The position numbers and the translations under genes are program-made. From assembly GCA_015183035.1 (NCBI GenBank), contig JACZZP010000005.1, positions 1,178,001-1,242,000 of the forward strand: 64,000 nt of DNA, read 5' to 3'. Under the pieces are notes generated by a model that was not told the DNA's origin, did no database searches, and worked only from the letters and a program-made list of their open reading frames with translations. Positions within the stretch are counted from its first letter, which is position 1; the number at the start of each line of letters is the position of its first letter. Of the stretch, positions 11,086 through 24,400 are shown piece by piece. Source of the stretch: Meloidogyne chitwoodi (Eukaryota > Nematoda > Chromadorea > Rhabditida > Meloidogynidae).

Positions 11086-12959
11086 TTTTTAGTGTTGTCG
11101 TTTATTTTTAAAAATAATAATTATTTTTATTAATTATTTTATTTTTTATTTAATAATCTAAAAAAATTAAAAATAATCTTATAATAACTCCTACGTCTTT
11201 TTTAATTAAAATACTTGACTTGTTTTTGTCTTCTTAATTTTATACTTTTATTTTATTTATTGTATTTTTTGACATTTTTATTTTTAAAAATTATTATAAT
11301 AAATTTAAAAAATTAATCTTTTTTTTATTAATTTTTGTCGTTTTATTTTTAATAAATAATATATTAAAGGAGAGATTAATCTTTTTTACTATTAAATATA
11401 GAGAATAAAGATTATTACTTAAATTTTTTTTTTAAAATAAAAAAGAGATTTTAATTATTTATTAAGCAATTAAAGGATTTTTTAATAATTAATTAACTAA
11501 AAATAAAGTACAAAATAATTTTTTAAAAATTATAAAATTTTTAAAAAATATTTTAAACAGAAAATTTTAGTAATTTTATTAATTAATTTTTATTTTTTTA
11601 TATAAAAATCTAAAAATAATTTTAAATTTAATTTAAATAATCAACTGTATTTTTAATAATTAAAATATTTAAATTATAATAAATGAAGAAAATAAATTTA
11701 AAAAAATTGTTAAAATAAAATAAACTTCCTTATGTTTTTTTTAAAAAATAAAAATAATAATTTATTGGCAATAAATAAATAAATTCTATTTTTGTTCATA
11801 ACTAATATTTAAAAAGAAGAAAAAAGAAGCAGATTTTATGTTAGGGAATTGGGCATTTTATAAATAAAATTGGGCTGGTCATAAGCAAAATAATACTGAG
11901 AAGACTATATTTATTAAAATAAAAAAGAAATAATAATTTTAAGCTTGAGAGGAAACTTGAGAGGAGCTTTTCTCTTATCTTCAAATGAATTGTTATGATG
12001 ACGGGTTTATTATTTTTACATTTTTGTTTGCCAACTTTATAAATAAAAAGGAAAGAAATTTTAATAGGAAGGGCAAAAATATTGGCGAAATGTCCGGTTT
12101 TGTCATTTATCCAATAAGTTGATGACGTCCATTCTCACTAAGTAAGGGGGATGGGGATAAATATAATACATATAAACCAAAACTATTCACCGACATTTTT
12201 TCAATTATTTATTTTTCCTAATTAAAAAAAGGCAAAATGATATTATTGTTTTATTAGTATATTTAATATAATCAGAGAAAAATTAAGAGAAGCAACCTTG
12301 TTTGAGTTATAAACCTAGAAAAGATAAATGTAGTAACTCAAAATACAATTTTATAAAATAAAAAAAATAATTATCTATTTTTATTTTAAAATTATAAATT
12401 TAATATAAAATTTTAACTCAGTAAACTTAAATAAATAAAATTAAATTAAATTTCAACATAAAGCAATAAAACAAGCTTAGAAACATGTTTTAACAAATAA
12501 TATTAAATATTCAGAAATATAAAGATTTTTTTAATAAATTTATTTCTCCTAATATTTGATTAAAATATTTAAATATATAATAAGTACTTTAATTAATATT
12601 TAATTAATATAAATTAATTTTTTAGTAAAAATATTAAGATGATGTTAATTTAATAATAATATATGTATAGGTATATTATAAGTATAAATTAAGTATATTT
12701 ATATTTTAAGATAAAGAAGTTTATTTTTAAAAAATTGTTTTATTAAAAAGGTAATTTTGACGTAAATGAACAGTTAAAATATTATTAAAATATTAAAATA
12801 TTATTAAAATATTATATATAATTTTTATAAAAATTTAAATTATATAACTAATAATTTATTTATTTAAAATTGCTATATTTTTTAAAATTATTTTTTTTTA
12901 TAAAATGTTGGTTTAACCAATTGCCAATTTAAGAAAAGGCAAAAATATAAATATTTATT
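11086..12959. other. Long gene-poor AT-rich region
   Basis: No convincing coding frame is visible. A somewhat GC-richer patch at about 11940-12190 contains TGATGACGTCC (12120-12130), which includes a CRE-like TGACGTC, but one match is not enough to call a site. Confidence 0.5.
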
Positions 12960-13007
12960 AGTGTTTTTTCTTCGCCTTCCGTAGGCGTAATTAATGAAAA
13001 GAACACT
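12960..13007. other. Hairpin with GC-rich inner stem
   Basis: AGTGTT at the left pairs with AACACT at the right, TTTTTC can pair with GAAAAG, and CGCC pairs with GGCG around the loop TTCCGTA. It stands out from the AT-rich flanks. It could be a small structured RNA, a palindromic remnant or a transcription end structure; nothing else supports a particular role. Confidence 0.45.
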
Positions 13008-14444
13008 ACCAATCATCAGAATAACACAATAAAAATTTTATTTTTATTTTTTATAAATTTAAATAGAATAAATGTGTGTGTCACCGAAAATAGAAATATT
13101 AATGAATTGAAATTAATTGTTAAAAATATTAAAATAAATTCTTTTATGTTAAAATAAATTTAAATATTAAAAGTTTTTTTTCAAATATTTTGATAATTAA
13201 AATAATTAAATTTTCTTATGAATATTTAACAAAAAAATATTTTAAAATAAATAAATAACTAAAAAAAGCTATAAATATAGCTTTTTTTAAATAAATTATA
13301 AATAATTTATAATATTAATATTTTTGTAAATTTAACGTCTATAACATTTGTTTTCAATATTTAAATAAAATATTAAGCTAATTACGTGATAATTTTTAAT
13401 ATTTGATTTTTGAATTTCATTTTATTTTTAAAATTTATTAAAAATTAAAAAAAAATGAGAACAAAAATGATTAAAAATAATTTTATTTAAAATATTATAT
13501 TTAAACTCTAATTTTAAAAATAATAAATATATAGAAATTTATGGTTTGATAATTAACAAATCTAAATTAAAATTTAAAAAATAATAAAGGGAGGAATATT
13601 TATTAAAAAAATATTCATACCAACAATTAATTACTGCTACTACTACTACTCATTGTTTTGTGGGCGTTATTGCCATGCTCATCACGCGTAGGTAAATAAA
13701 AAAAAATGCACTTATGGGGAAATTATTTTTAAAAAAAACAACGAAAATTTAAACAAAAATATTTTTAAAAAATATTAAAAACAAAACTAATGTAAAATAT
13801 ATTATTTTTGAATAATTTTATTGGATAGATTTATCTTTTATAAATGGGTAATTTTATGCAAAGATATAAAAAAGGCTTAATTATAAAGGAACAAAAATAA
13901 TCATTTATTTAATATGATTTTTAAATTTTTATAATAAAACAATTAAAAGGTAATAATAATAATATATTGTTTTAATTGTATTTATATTATGTAATAATTT
14001 TTGAAAAAAAAATTAATTTTTAAATTGTCGTGCTTTGTTTTTACCGACGTATTTGGATATATTATATTTATATGTACGTTGTTGGTCTTTTTAAATTTTC
14101 CTTCATTATTTTTTATTTGCGCTAACAACAAAGGAATGAACGATGTGACGTAATTTTTAATTTTAAATTTAATTGATTTCACCAGCCAAAAAAGAAACAT
14201 TACAAAGTTCCCTTAATGAGAAAATATTCAATAGATGGAATCTAAAGATGATAAAATAAATAAGAATTGCGTGTTGAAATAATTTTGTATCTATGTGGCG
14301 AGAAAACTTTGATGAATTCTTTTGTACTAGTATCTTATAATTTACCTAGAAGAAGCTCGTTTCAATAAAAATGTTTGAAAAAAAATTTTTGCATACAAAA
14401 AAAAACGAAGTTCTTTGATGAAGACAAGTGAAAACAAAAACAAA
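13008..14444. other. Gene-poor AT-rich region
   Basis: Apart from the palindrome at 13261 there is a short TACTAC run near 13630 and no supported gene. A 72-codon minus-strand frame at 13982-14200 has no recognisable features. Confidence 0.5.
13261..13288. repeat. Perfect 28-base palindrome
   Basis: Two 13-base arms, AAAAAAAGCTATA and TATAGCTTTTTTT, flank a two-base centre. In this AT-rich context it may be chance or a cruciform-forming site. Confidence 0.6.
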
Positions 14445-14541
14445 TTGGTACTTTTCCGTTATGGCGGCAATTTCCGCAATTTTTTGTCCGCAAATTTTTT
14501 TTCTTTCTTTATTATATTGGAGGCATAAATTCAACAATTTT
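14445..14541 (-). repeat. Inverted duplicate of the 14897-14992 segment (left arm)
   Basis: Read on the minus strand this stretch is almost identical to 14897-14992, including AATTTGCGGACAAAAAATTG and TGCCGCCATAACGG. The pair forms an inverted repeat about 96 bases long separated by about 355 bases, with the right arm beginning in the decayed transposase frame. Confidence 0.85.
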
Positions 14542-14589
14542 TCATTTTTCAAAAAAAAAGATTATATAAAGCTGAATAGGAAAACCGCC

Positions 14590-15016
14590 CAATAATATGA
14601 TCATTGATACATTAATTCCCTATATATTTTTTCGAAATTACTCTTTCAACTTTTTAAAAATGAGTTATAATTACAAAAAATTAATTGTTGAAATTCCCGA
14701 CGAGACTTATGCAGCAAAATTCCTCCAGAAAGTTGGAATTATTCACAATGAACGCCTTTGTTGTTATGTGAAGATGCGTCCCATTTAAGAAAAAATCGTG
14801 AAAAGTTTATTCCTAAATGGAAAAGCATTTCATGCCGTTCACGTAAAGGAATTCGCTGTGACACCTGGCTTGATTCTTCAAAAACTCAACTCGATACAAT
14901 TGTTGAATTTATGCCTCCAATATAATAAAGAAAGAAAAAAAATTTGCGGACAAAAAATTGCGGAAATTGCCGCCATAACGGAAAAGTACCAACAAATTTG
15001 TTCTTTCCATCCTTAA
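14590..15016 (+). pseudogene. Merlin/ISXO2-like transposase remnant (N-terminal part)
   Basis: Frame fragments read FLQKVGIIHNERLCC, then after a frame change RKNREKFIPKWKSISCR, then SRKGIRCDTWLDSSKTQLDT and IVEFMPPI. The order 'FLQ..G', a cysteine pair, a W..(I)SCR strand, an 'IR..TW....K..L..I' helix fits the zinc-ribbon N terminus of ISXO2/Merlin (IS1016-type) transposases. The frame must shift near 14780 and the catalytic domain is absent, so this is a relic. Its right end is shared with the inverted copy at 14445-14541. I rely on pattern memory only; other transposase families with a similar zinc ribbon are possible. Confidence 0.45.
14897..14992 (+). repeat. Inverted duplicate of 14445-14541 (right arm)
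   Basis: This arm begins inside the transposase-like IVEFMPPI segment and extends through the AAAGAAAGAAAAAAAA run to AAAAGTACCAA. Its reverse complement is at 14445-14541. Confidence 0.85.
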
Positions 15017-15235
15017 AATTAATTACTCGATATTTTTGAGAGAATATTTTCAACTAAAATATGCAGGAAAAAAAATTTATAGTCGAAATACACACCAATT
15101 AATAATATGTTGTTTTTGATATTTAAATGAAAGAAGATATAGCCAAAGTTATTGAGTGAAACACAGTTTTCGCTTGTTAAAATAAGTGTATATCATTCTA
15201 ATTTTTATGGGGGTTAAAATAATCGAAATTCAACA

Positions 15236-16826
15236 TCAAAGACCATCCATAAATTCATTTCGTTTTAAAGCTTTTAAGATGCAAGTGGTGGAATCTTTGC
15301 AACCTCGAAGAAAATCCTACAAATAATAATTAAACTTACAAATAATAAAAGTCACTCACTCGTGGCTGTACTTGCGAAAAACATTCTCCATTTGCGGGAA
15401 CAAAGTCTTGCGTTGAACCATCATCTTGTTAAGTTTCCACATAAGACCTTCAATCTTATCCAGCTTGTAGCCTGAACTCTTCTGTGCCGCCATAATGAAC
15501 TTAAGTAAAATTCTTTATAAAAATTTTTCTTAACTTTTACCCATTCATTTGCAGACCCTTTCATGCGTTTTGCAAGTAGCAAAGCAGAAATAGCGATCAG
15601 CGACTCAGAATGCCGACTGAAGCTCAGCGACATCAAGGCAGTTTCCAAAATGTAACGAGCAAGAGTTAGAGTTCCCATATCTTCCTTGACAATCTTAATT
15701 AAAAATGTGAGATTTAAAGGATATTTCCAACTATTTAATAAAGAAAATTACCCTAGCAAAGCGACGTAGAAAACGATAAGAAAGTGGAGCACCTAAATCA
15801 AAGCCAACCACTTTAAGCATACGACGTTCCATTGCCATAAGTTGATCAGGTTTAAATACATCCTCTGACATGTAGATAAGATCTTCAATAAGAGGCGGTG
15901 CACGCTCCTAAAGTTATAATAAAACAATAAATATTCAACTAAAAAAGATTTCACAAACATCAAATTTCGCAGCAATGAAGACAGAAGTACAAGCGGCCAG
16001 TTGAATATCATCTCGCGCAACAATCCCAGGTGATTTCTCCATGAAAAGATCAAAAAGCTTTACAGCCAAATAAAGAGTCTCATGATTGAGTTCAAACGTT
16101 TCCTGCAAACCAACTAACCAATCAACCAAAGAACCTCTCATAGACGAATCTATATTTGGCTGCCTTTTTGAATAGTCGCTAATGTGGAAGAATTTCTATG
16201 AAATAGAATTAATATATATTTAGTTTTTTTTAAACCTCTCTAAATTTATAATAGAGAAAGATATCTGAAGCATATTCTGACATAGAAGCCATGTCCTCTT
16301 TGGTTTCAGCATCAAAATCTGCAACGGGATCAGGCGATGAGAAATCTTCATCCAAATCCTTTTCATTCCTCGGTGAGACGACCACAAACAACTGAATAAA
16401 CTGCATTTATTAAATTTTGGAAAGCTAAACAGGAAATGGATACAGTCAAATGCAGAATTTTTGCCTTCCCATGGAAAATATTTATATTATTAATAAAAAG
16501 ACAACCTCATTGACCTTATTTGTTTCACCGGCAAGATTTTGATCAGACACTTTTTTTGTTGAGTTTATATAAAGACCATTTGTGATATCCTAAAGAATGA
16601 AATATTATCAATTTGTTTAAAATACCAGAATAACAGGCGAAGCAATAGTCGTACAGGCGCGTTTAGGCTTTGGCTCGTCTTTCGATACATTCTTCTTGTC
16701 TTTATCATCTTTTATTATACGAGCTGCCTGGCGTTTCGTTGCCGCATTTATGCCATGTGATTTTTTCTGTTGTTGCTGTTCATTATCTTGTTGTTGAACG
16801 TTTAAATCGCGATTGCGAAGAATCAT
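15236..16826 (-). CDS. cyb-3: Cyclin B3 (G2/mitotic cyclin)
   Basis: Cyclin B3 activates CDK1 in mitosis. The start at 16824-16826 gives MILRNRDLNVQQQ followed by a disordered Gln/Lys-rich N terminus. The segment DMASMSEYASDIFLYYKFRE near 16260-16330 is the usual lead-in to the cyclin box. The box begins MRGSLVDWLVGLQETFELNH and continues ETLYLAVKLFDLFMEKSPG, LQLAAC-like DDIQLAACTSVFIAAKFD and ERAPPLIEDLIYMSEDVFKP. The second fold has PLSYRFLRRFAR, MGTLTLARYILETALMSLSF and SLIAISALLLAKRMKG. FELNHETLYLAVKL and the R-x-L-T-LARYILE region are typical of B3 rather than B1/B2 cyclins. The C terminus, ending FMDGL at 15236, is reached after a GYKLDKIEGLMWKLNK exon. It lies downstream of the TTLL gene on the same strand. 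Confidence 0.88.
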
Positions 16827-17439
16827 TATGCAAAATGTTAGTGATAATTTATGAGCTAACTAATATAAAAAACAGTTACAATAAATATATTAAATTGTTA
16901 CATAACGGATCTTATATTAGTTTGGATAGTAATCCGAGATTTGAATTCTAGAAGCCAATAAAATGAAATAAAAACAATGAAAAAAAGAAAAGAGAAAATT
17001 CAACAAAACATCCTAATCGCAACTAAATAATAACGGAAGAAAAATTTCTAACAAGAAAAATCGATTTATGATTTAAAAAAATAAAAAACACAAAGATGTT
17101 TTCGTGTTAAAACATTTCATTTAAAGGAAACAAAAAAAAATAAAATAAATATTTTTCGAATCAAGAAATTTAAAAGTTGAAGATAATTCTAACTAAATTT
17201 TTTGTTCTGTTTATTTTGAAAAACGTATACCTAAAACTAAATAGCGGGAAAATAGACGACGGAATGAAAAGTGATTTATTGAGTCAATACCGAAAAATGT
17301 TGAGTTCCAAAAATATATGAAGGAGATACCTTACCACTTTGATCTAAAAATATTTTCCAACAGATAAGTGAAAAAGTGTATTTAGAATATTAAACATTTA
17401 TACATAATTAAAAAGAGTATTAATTAAACTTTCAGAATT
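16827..17439. other. Intergenic region between cyclin B3 and TTLL genes
   Basis: Its proximal part should hold the cyclin B3 promoter and the TTLL 3' end. No specific motif is recognisable. Confidence 0.55.
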
Positions 17440-20400
17440 TTAATCGATAATTTCTGCGAATTGTAGATCTTCCAACAAATTTCCTGGGCAAGGATCTAGC
17501 TCGAATTGACTAAAATTATTTAAAATTTAAATTGTTTTTTATCCTTTACTTGTGTGACCATTCTTTTATGGCAATTTGGCCCATGGTTAACTTGTTCTAA
17601 TGGTCGACGATTTGTTTGCATTCTTCCTGGGAGCAAGTATATCTTTAAAATTGGCTGCTTGGAGCGTTGTGTGGGCTGTTCTTTACTAAAATTATATTTA
17701 ATTTAAATTTTTAAGCAACAATTCTGAACTGATTGCGAGACTAGTTGGTCAAGCCTAAACCAATATCTAGGCCTGTACCGAGTGTCCCGGCCTGATTTAT
17801 GATATCGGTCGAGATATACCTAAACTATCGAGATTCTCATTTTATTTCTCGTCGATAAACAGATTTACTTAAAGTTTCTGAGCTTGACTCGGAGCTAACT
17901 GAGACTAATTTAAAATTTAATTAAAGGCATTACGATGCAAGAAAAGAACAACTGCCTCTAATATTCTTAATGAATTTCGCATTCTAAGATATTGTCCTAA
18001 CATCCCTACGCCAAGTCTTTCTCATAAATCTGTTAAACATATTATTCTAAAATTAGCAAACCTAAAAGTGTTATTTTCATTGTGTTTATTCCTTTCCTCT
18101 TCCTCATCCATTATTAGTTCAGCTCGCCTAAGTCTTGCTGAACGAACACCATAGCGACGCAGAGCAGAATCACAATGTTTAAGGAGACCAATAAATGCTG
18201 GTAAAAGGGAAAATTCTTCAATCCCTTCGATATTTCCATTTATAGAATAAAATCTTAATTTTGCAAGATGAAAAAGAATCTAAAAAATTAAATTAGACAA
18301 AATAATATAAATACTAATATAAAACAAATATTTAAATTTACATGTAAAAATCCTCGAAAGGGAAGAGCAGGGGCACCCGAAGAAACAACATTTGCTGTTT
18401 TATTATCATTTTTAAAGAAAAGGCCGGAAATTTGATCAAATTTTTCTTCTAAGGCATCACAGGTAATTAAAGTAGATAATTCACATTTTCTAAAAAATAG
18501 TTTATTCTAATATAATCCTTCTATAGAATGATTGAGAAAACTTGATTATTTTTTTATTAAATTGTCCAAGAGAATTGTTTAATAAATAAAAAAAATTACC
18601 TAGTAAAAGCTCGAATTGCATGTAATGAGATAAAAAGTGTTTGTTTTGTATTACAAAATTGCATATATAAATAAACAGCTTTATCTAAAACTAATAAATG
18701 CCGACTTGTTTGGCCATAATTAATTGGAAAAACCTTTGAAAAACAAAACACAATATATTTTTATTAAAAAAATAAAAACCTCAGACAAATGTGGTTTCTT
18801 TGCTTTATTTAAAAGTCCAAAATCATCAAGAGAACTTTTAGAAGAAATATTCCCAATTGTAGAGGGTATGGATAATGTTGAACCAATTGATTTATTTTCC
18901 CATTTTTGGTCATTTAATCCTCCGGAAAAATCGCTTAAAATAATTTTAAAAAAATTTAGAAGGTTTACAAAATTAATAATTCTCAATTTTCATTTATCTG
19001 TAAGTTAATTTCGTCTGTCAGAAAATTAAAGTTTATACCTATATCAATTTATTCTTTTTAATTTTCCATCTTCCTACCTTTTTATAATTAATCTTAATTG
19101 GTTTTCTTTAATTATAGGATAATGGTATTCAAGTTGGTCAAGTACCAAAAGCAGAGTATCCCTAACCAAAGGAACTTTAATCATCTAAAAATCAAAATAA
19201 AATTTTTTAATATCAAAAAAATACTTCATCAACTATCGACCGAACAGGCTGTTCTACTATAGGTAATTCTGAAGTTCCTATCCAAATATTATCATTTTGA
19301 GCCAAAATATGGTCTACACTTAATGATGGCGAAGAATTAACTTCCAAAAGCATTGGAGTGCCATCTTGGCGTATTAAAATATCAAGACCAATTATCTTAA
19401 TTAAAATATTAATTTTAGGAAAAGATTATTAGTTTTGTGTCTAATGAACCTTTAATTTCTCATAAAAAATTTTACTTGAAAGCATTGAGGTGCTTCATCT
19501 TTTAAATCACAAAAATGGTTTTCATAATTTAACATCATTTCTGGTACCATTGCTAACACAGTTTTTACAATAATTAATTTAATTTCACGCCAAAGACGAC
19601 GAGTTCGCACTCCTTTGTGTTCCATCTGATGAAAAACAGTGGAAAGTAGTCTTTTACTTCCTTTTTAAATAAAAATTAAATATTTTATTTTTAAAAAAGT
19701 TAGAGATATTTATGAGAAAAATATCAAAATATTAAAAACCTTTAAGTTGTTCTCGTAATGATTTGCTATGAATATAAGCATTATTTGCTTTATTTAATGA
19801 ATAATTTGTTAAATGTGCATAAAGATTAGAAAAATTTTCTCTCGTTGGCATTCCCGGATATTTTTCAGTGCAAAAACGTGCCATACCTTTAAAACAAGGT
19901 AAACTAAATTTAAAAATATTTTTTTTAAAGTTTCAACCTTCTCTAGCTACATAAATTGATAAAGGGTTAATACTTCGAATAAGGGCATAAACACGTAAAT
20001 CAAATTTAAGTCCATCTGAAAGTAAATATGGATCAGGCATATATTCTTGAATAAGTTGTCTTTGAGAAGTTGTTTGTAATAATTCTGATGGTGAACTAAT
20101 TAAATAAATTCCAGTTCCTTGAGCACCTAAATAAATGTTAGGTAATTTATAATAAAATTTAATAAAAATTGATACTTATTAAAAAGTTTTGATAAAAACT
20201 TTATTTATTTTAAAATAGAAAAGAAAGAAAAAATAATAAATTACCGTCATCTGGTTTAACAATAAAGCATTTATTTATTTTGTCATAATTTGAACAAAAA
20301 TTTTTAAACTCATCAAGTTGTGCAGGAATAATCCAACTCCGAGGATAAAAATTATATTCTGATGGAAAAAGTTCACGCATAGAGCTTATTGCTTGGGTCA

Positions 20401-20885
20401 AAGTAACTTTCTTTGCGAGTTCAGTCATTCCTAATAGTAAAAATAAAAATATACCAAATAGACGGAGAGAATCATTTGGGTTTCCAACTAATTAAATACC
20501 GCTATAGAAGTTCGACTATAAAAATAAAATAGAAAAATGCCTGGAAATTTGTTCACTCGAGCACCATTCTTCACAATAGAATTCATGTCAGGAACAACAA
20601 CACTATGCCAATAGATATCACAAGGTTGTCCATCATCCTTAGGTTCTATAAATTCTTGTATGCCTAATTGGCGGGCACAAAAAGAAACAATTGGTGCATT
20701 GCTGAAAAACAAAACATTTAGGCACATGTAAGGGCATTACTCTCTTGACCATATGAAACAACAACATTTAAAATATTTTGATTAAAAAATAACCTTTTGG
20801 CTCTAGATGTGTCAATGCTGAAGTTATACAAAGCTTTTCCTCGTGACGAAGACGAAATCCTTGGAGGAGAAGATCCAGAAAACAT
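17440..20885 (-). CDS. Tubulin tyrosine ligase-like protein, TTLL11/TTLL6 type
   Basis: TTLL enzymes add glutamate chains to tubulin tails by ATP-grasp chemistry. The start (MFSGSSPPRISS) is at 20883-20885; YNFSIDTSRAKR, CDIYWHSVVVPD and RVNKFPG follow. Then come VTLTQAISSMRELFPSEYNF and YPRSWIIPAQLDEF. The core includes KCFIVKPDDGAQGTGIYLI, KFDLRVYALI, REGMARFCTEKYP, HLTNYSLNKANN, KGVRTRRLWREIKLIIVKT and the metal/ATP site CFQIIGLDILI...LLEVNSSPSLSVDH. The later VKVPLVRDTLLLVLDQL-like exon (near 19130) and a helical C-terminal region (LDKAVYLYMQF..., HAIRAFTRKCEL) parallel the TTLL11/TTLL6 extension. The predicted stop is at 17440 after GNLLEDLQFAEIID. Exon borders in the C-terminal third (17440-18300) are uncertain. 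Confidence 0.87.
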
Positions 20886-21439
20886 TTAGAATTTTCTAAT
20901 ACATTTTCCAATTCACTTCTTAAAAAATAAAATGTTAAAATTTTGTAAAAATCTCTATATATGTACTTATTTATTCAACAAAACTGTATATAACTCAAAG
21001 AACTCTTAATAATTTTAACTTCAAAACTTTTGGTGATCAAAATTGTTAAAACAATAGAGATATGTAAATATTACCTGTTTGTCACAAAAAATAACCAATG
21101 CTTTTTAATTTATAATATCTTAAAGAAAAGAAATTTGGTACAAATTGTTCCACAATACAAAAACATTGTCCAAACAGAATAAATATCACTGAAGCGGAAA
21201 GTTGCTAGGGAAACGCAGGTAAAAAGTAAAATAGGCTGACAAATTTTAACCAATTATTTAAATTTATTAAAGTTAAAAAATAAATATAATATTTTAGAAT
21301 TGTTAGAAAACTTTTTAAAAATTAAAAAACGTAATAATTAATTTCATTTGAATATCAAAATATACAATAAAAATAAAAAAATTTAAGTAGTTAAAAAGAT
21401 TTTAAAGAATTTACATTTTATTAAAGTTTTTTATTATTA
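20886..21439. other. Intergenic region upstream of TTLL
   Basis: AT-rich, with no supported gene. It likely contains the TTLL promoter and the end of the SPPL2-like transcript. Confidence 0.55.
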
Positions 21440-24400
21440 TTAAATCTCTCCTCGCCACATTTTACCAATTGTGCCTTTTGAATCTATAAAAAATCCCCAT
21501 AAACAAACAGGTATTAAAGTGAACGGAACTAAATAAATCAAAGCTGGTTGACCCGTCTCCATAAGAAGCAAAGCAACAAAAGTGCAAATCATACCAAGTG
21601 AATAACCTTTAAATAAAATTTTATATTTAAAAATAAATTAGATGAGGACAAACCAATTAAAGAGATTAATCCATATAAATAAAATCTACTCTTTTTAACT
21701 GCATCAACGTAAAAACAGAAGGCAATCAAATAGCCTGAATTAAAAAATTTAAAATCAATTCACTTTAATAATTAAATTGTTTAATAAATTAGATAAAAAC
21801 AATTAAAAATTAAACAAAAACTTGCCTGGTAAAATTACATCTCCTAACCCAAGCAAAACATTTTTGAATTCTCTTTCAACTTCTAAATCAAAACATTCAC
21901 TCATTGGATCCGCTAACAAAGGCATGTAGAAAAGTAATGGAAGCTTAAACGAGAAACAAAATTACAAAAAATATAATAATTGTTGTAAAATACCTTTTCT
22001 GGTAATTTTGTATCAATTGGTGCAAGAGGCTGAAAATCTCTTTCAGGTAATTTTGTTGATTGACAGTCAGTACCAGTAACAACCTAATAATTAAATTAAA
22101 ATATATAATGTTACATTTTTTTAAATTTCGTTTCATAATTTTTTTTAATATATTCTCAGAGGTTTAAGATAAAAAATGATACTAACTTGAAGCATAACTG
22201 AGCATCCATCTGAAGTAAGTAATCGCGTTCCAAAAACCATAAAGAGATCATAAACAAACATGGCAAACAAAAGGAACGTAATTAACTTTAAAATTAATTT
22301 TAGAAAATTTTCAAAAAAAAATTACCCGTAAACTTCGAATTCGGCTAAATCTGATCGCATAAATGCAAATAGTAATATTAATAAAATCAAGCAAGTAAAA
22401 TGCATAAAAATGATTTCTAATTAAAAACCAGTATATACAAATACCAAAAGAGACAAAATATGAAAGAGTTGCAAATAATAAAAATGGGCGATCCAAAAAA
22501 GATTTTTTCAGTAAATTTTGAGAAGAGGTTTGTTGTATTATATTGCCTAAAAAATAAGGATTTAAATAATTTATCTTAATAAAAAATACTTTCAGAAGAA
22601 TTTCCCTGTGTATTTTGCATAGATTCAATATTTTCAGTGATATTTTGTTGAGTTCTTTTTATTCGATAACAAAATAATTGTCGCAATGAAAACATTTTCA
22701 AGTCCCAACCACTCAATAAATATTGTACAATAGCATAAATACAACTATGAATGGCAAATGAACCAAGCAGAATAAGGAAAATGTTAAAGGCATTTACTTA
22801 ATAAATTTTTAAATAAAAATAATAACTTTTCTTCAAAATACCGGCATAATCACGAAAAAAGAAAGAAAACATTAGAACAAAAACAACAACAAACAAAGCA
22901 ACAAAAACCGAGATACAATGCTGGCAAACACTCATATTTGCAATTTCAGAGCTTTGTGAACGTTTTAATTGGCTTTAAAATAAATGTAAATTTAATTTTT
23001 TAAATTTATTTAAAAAAACTAGAAATTTACTTTTCATGTTGTCTTGAATTTGTACTTTGAGAGTTTTCGTGGGTTAATAAATCTGAAATTAAAGTTTTGA
23101 AGTTAAAAAATAAGAATAAATATGTATATAAAATAACCATTTTGATTTTGCTGTAAAGTTTCTAGGCCTGTACAAATATCACTTTGAATTGCTAGTTTAG
23201 TTTTTAGATCAAAAATAGACCAAAGAGAACCTTAAAATAATAATACTTGATAAAAATATTCTTTCACTTTCGAAATGTTTGATAAATTATCAAAAACCTC
23301 CCATAAATATTATAATAAAAAACCTATAAGTATCGATACGAATGCAAATCCCCATAGAAAAACAACAGCTGGATCTATTGGAAGTATAGATCTGGGTTGG
23401 TAAATTCGGAACTGTCCAATTTTCGATAATAACTTTATAAAAATTAAATAAAAATAGAAAAAATAAATAAACTGGTGCAATTTCCTGCCAAAACGTATGT
23501 TTATACATGTAAAATATATCAATGGAAGCATATTCGGTATTGTTGATTTCAGCATTGTAAAAATGTGTAAACTAAAAGAAATAATATTTTTATTTTAAAT
23601 AAAAAATGATAAAAAATGTTTTGTTAATTAACGCATGATTTCTCATCGATAAGCGCCAAAAGAATTTCATGTCTTATAACATTTTTAGTTTTTTATTCAA
23701 TATAAAAAAGTGAAGAAATCATTCGAGAAGTTAAATTAAAAATAAAAATTTTGGCTAAACTATACTTTCCGGGGGTTATATAAAAAACAGCCGAATTATA
23801 TATAATTCGAAAGAGCTCATCGAGTTGAGTTGAAAGACACTAAAACTACTTCGCGGAAACAAGTATGGACCATGTTACAGGCCCCTACATAAAATTGAAA
23901 AACCATAGGGGGAGTAAGCTCATTTGAGGTGATTACCGCGGCTGCTCCTAAATTATTTTCACTGAATTATTTTGTTGGCGACGTAGACGCATGTACCAAA
24001 AAGCCAACGAGAGATGGGCTCCCAAATGAAGAAGTCATAAAATACTCCCAATAGGTCCAAGTTTGGCGTGTTTCCAGTAAACTTCGATCCTTCATAACTT
24101 TGTTCAAAATCGTTCAATCAAGACTACTTTGGTCTCATTCGATAGGTCTCGAAGAGCTCTTTCGAATGAGCTATCATACTCATATTCGAATGTTTTACTC
24201 TAAAAAAGAGCTTACTCCCTCCTATGGTTTTTCAATTTTCGGGGACCTGTAACTTGGTCCATACTTAATTCCGCGAACTAATTTTAGTGTCATTCAACTC
24301 AGCTCGATGAACTCTTTCGAATTATATATAATTCGGCTGTTTTTTATATAACCCCCGGAAAGTATAGATAGACCAAAATTTTAAATTTATTACCAAATAA

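Noticed and set aside
12120..12130. CRE-like TGACGTC motif
   Set aside because: A single 7-base match far from any gene start is not enough evidence.
18724..19008. 94-codon plus-strand frame
   Set aside because: It overlaps in antisense a TTLL exon on the minus strand whose neighbours are clearly conserved.
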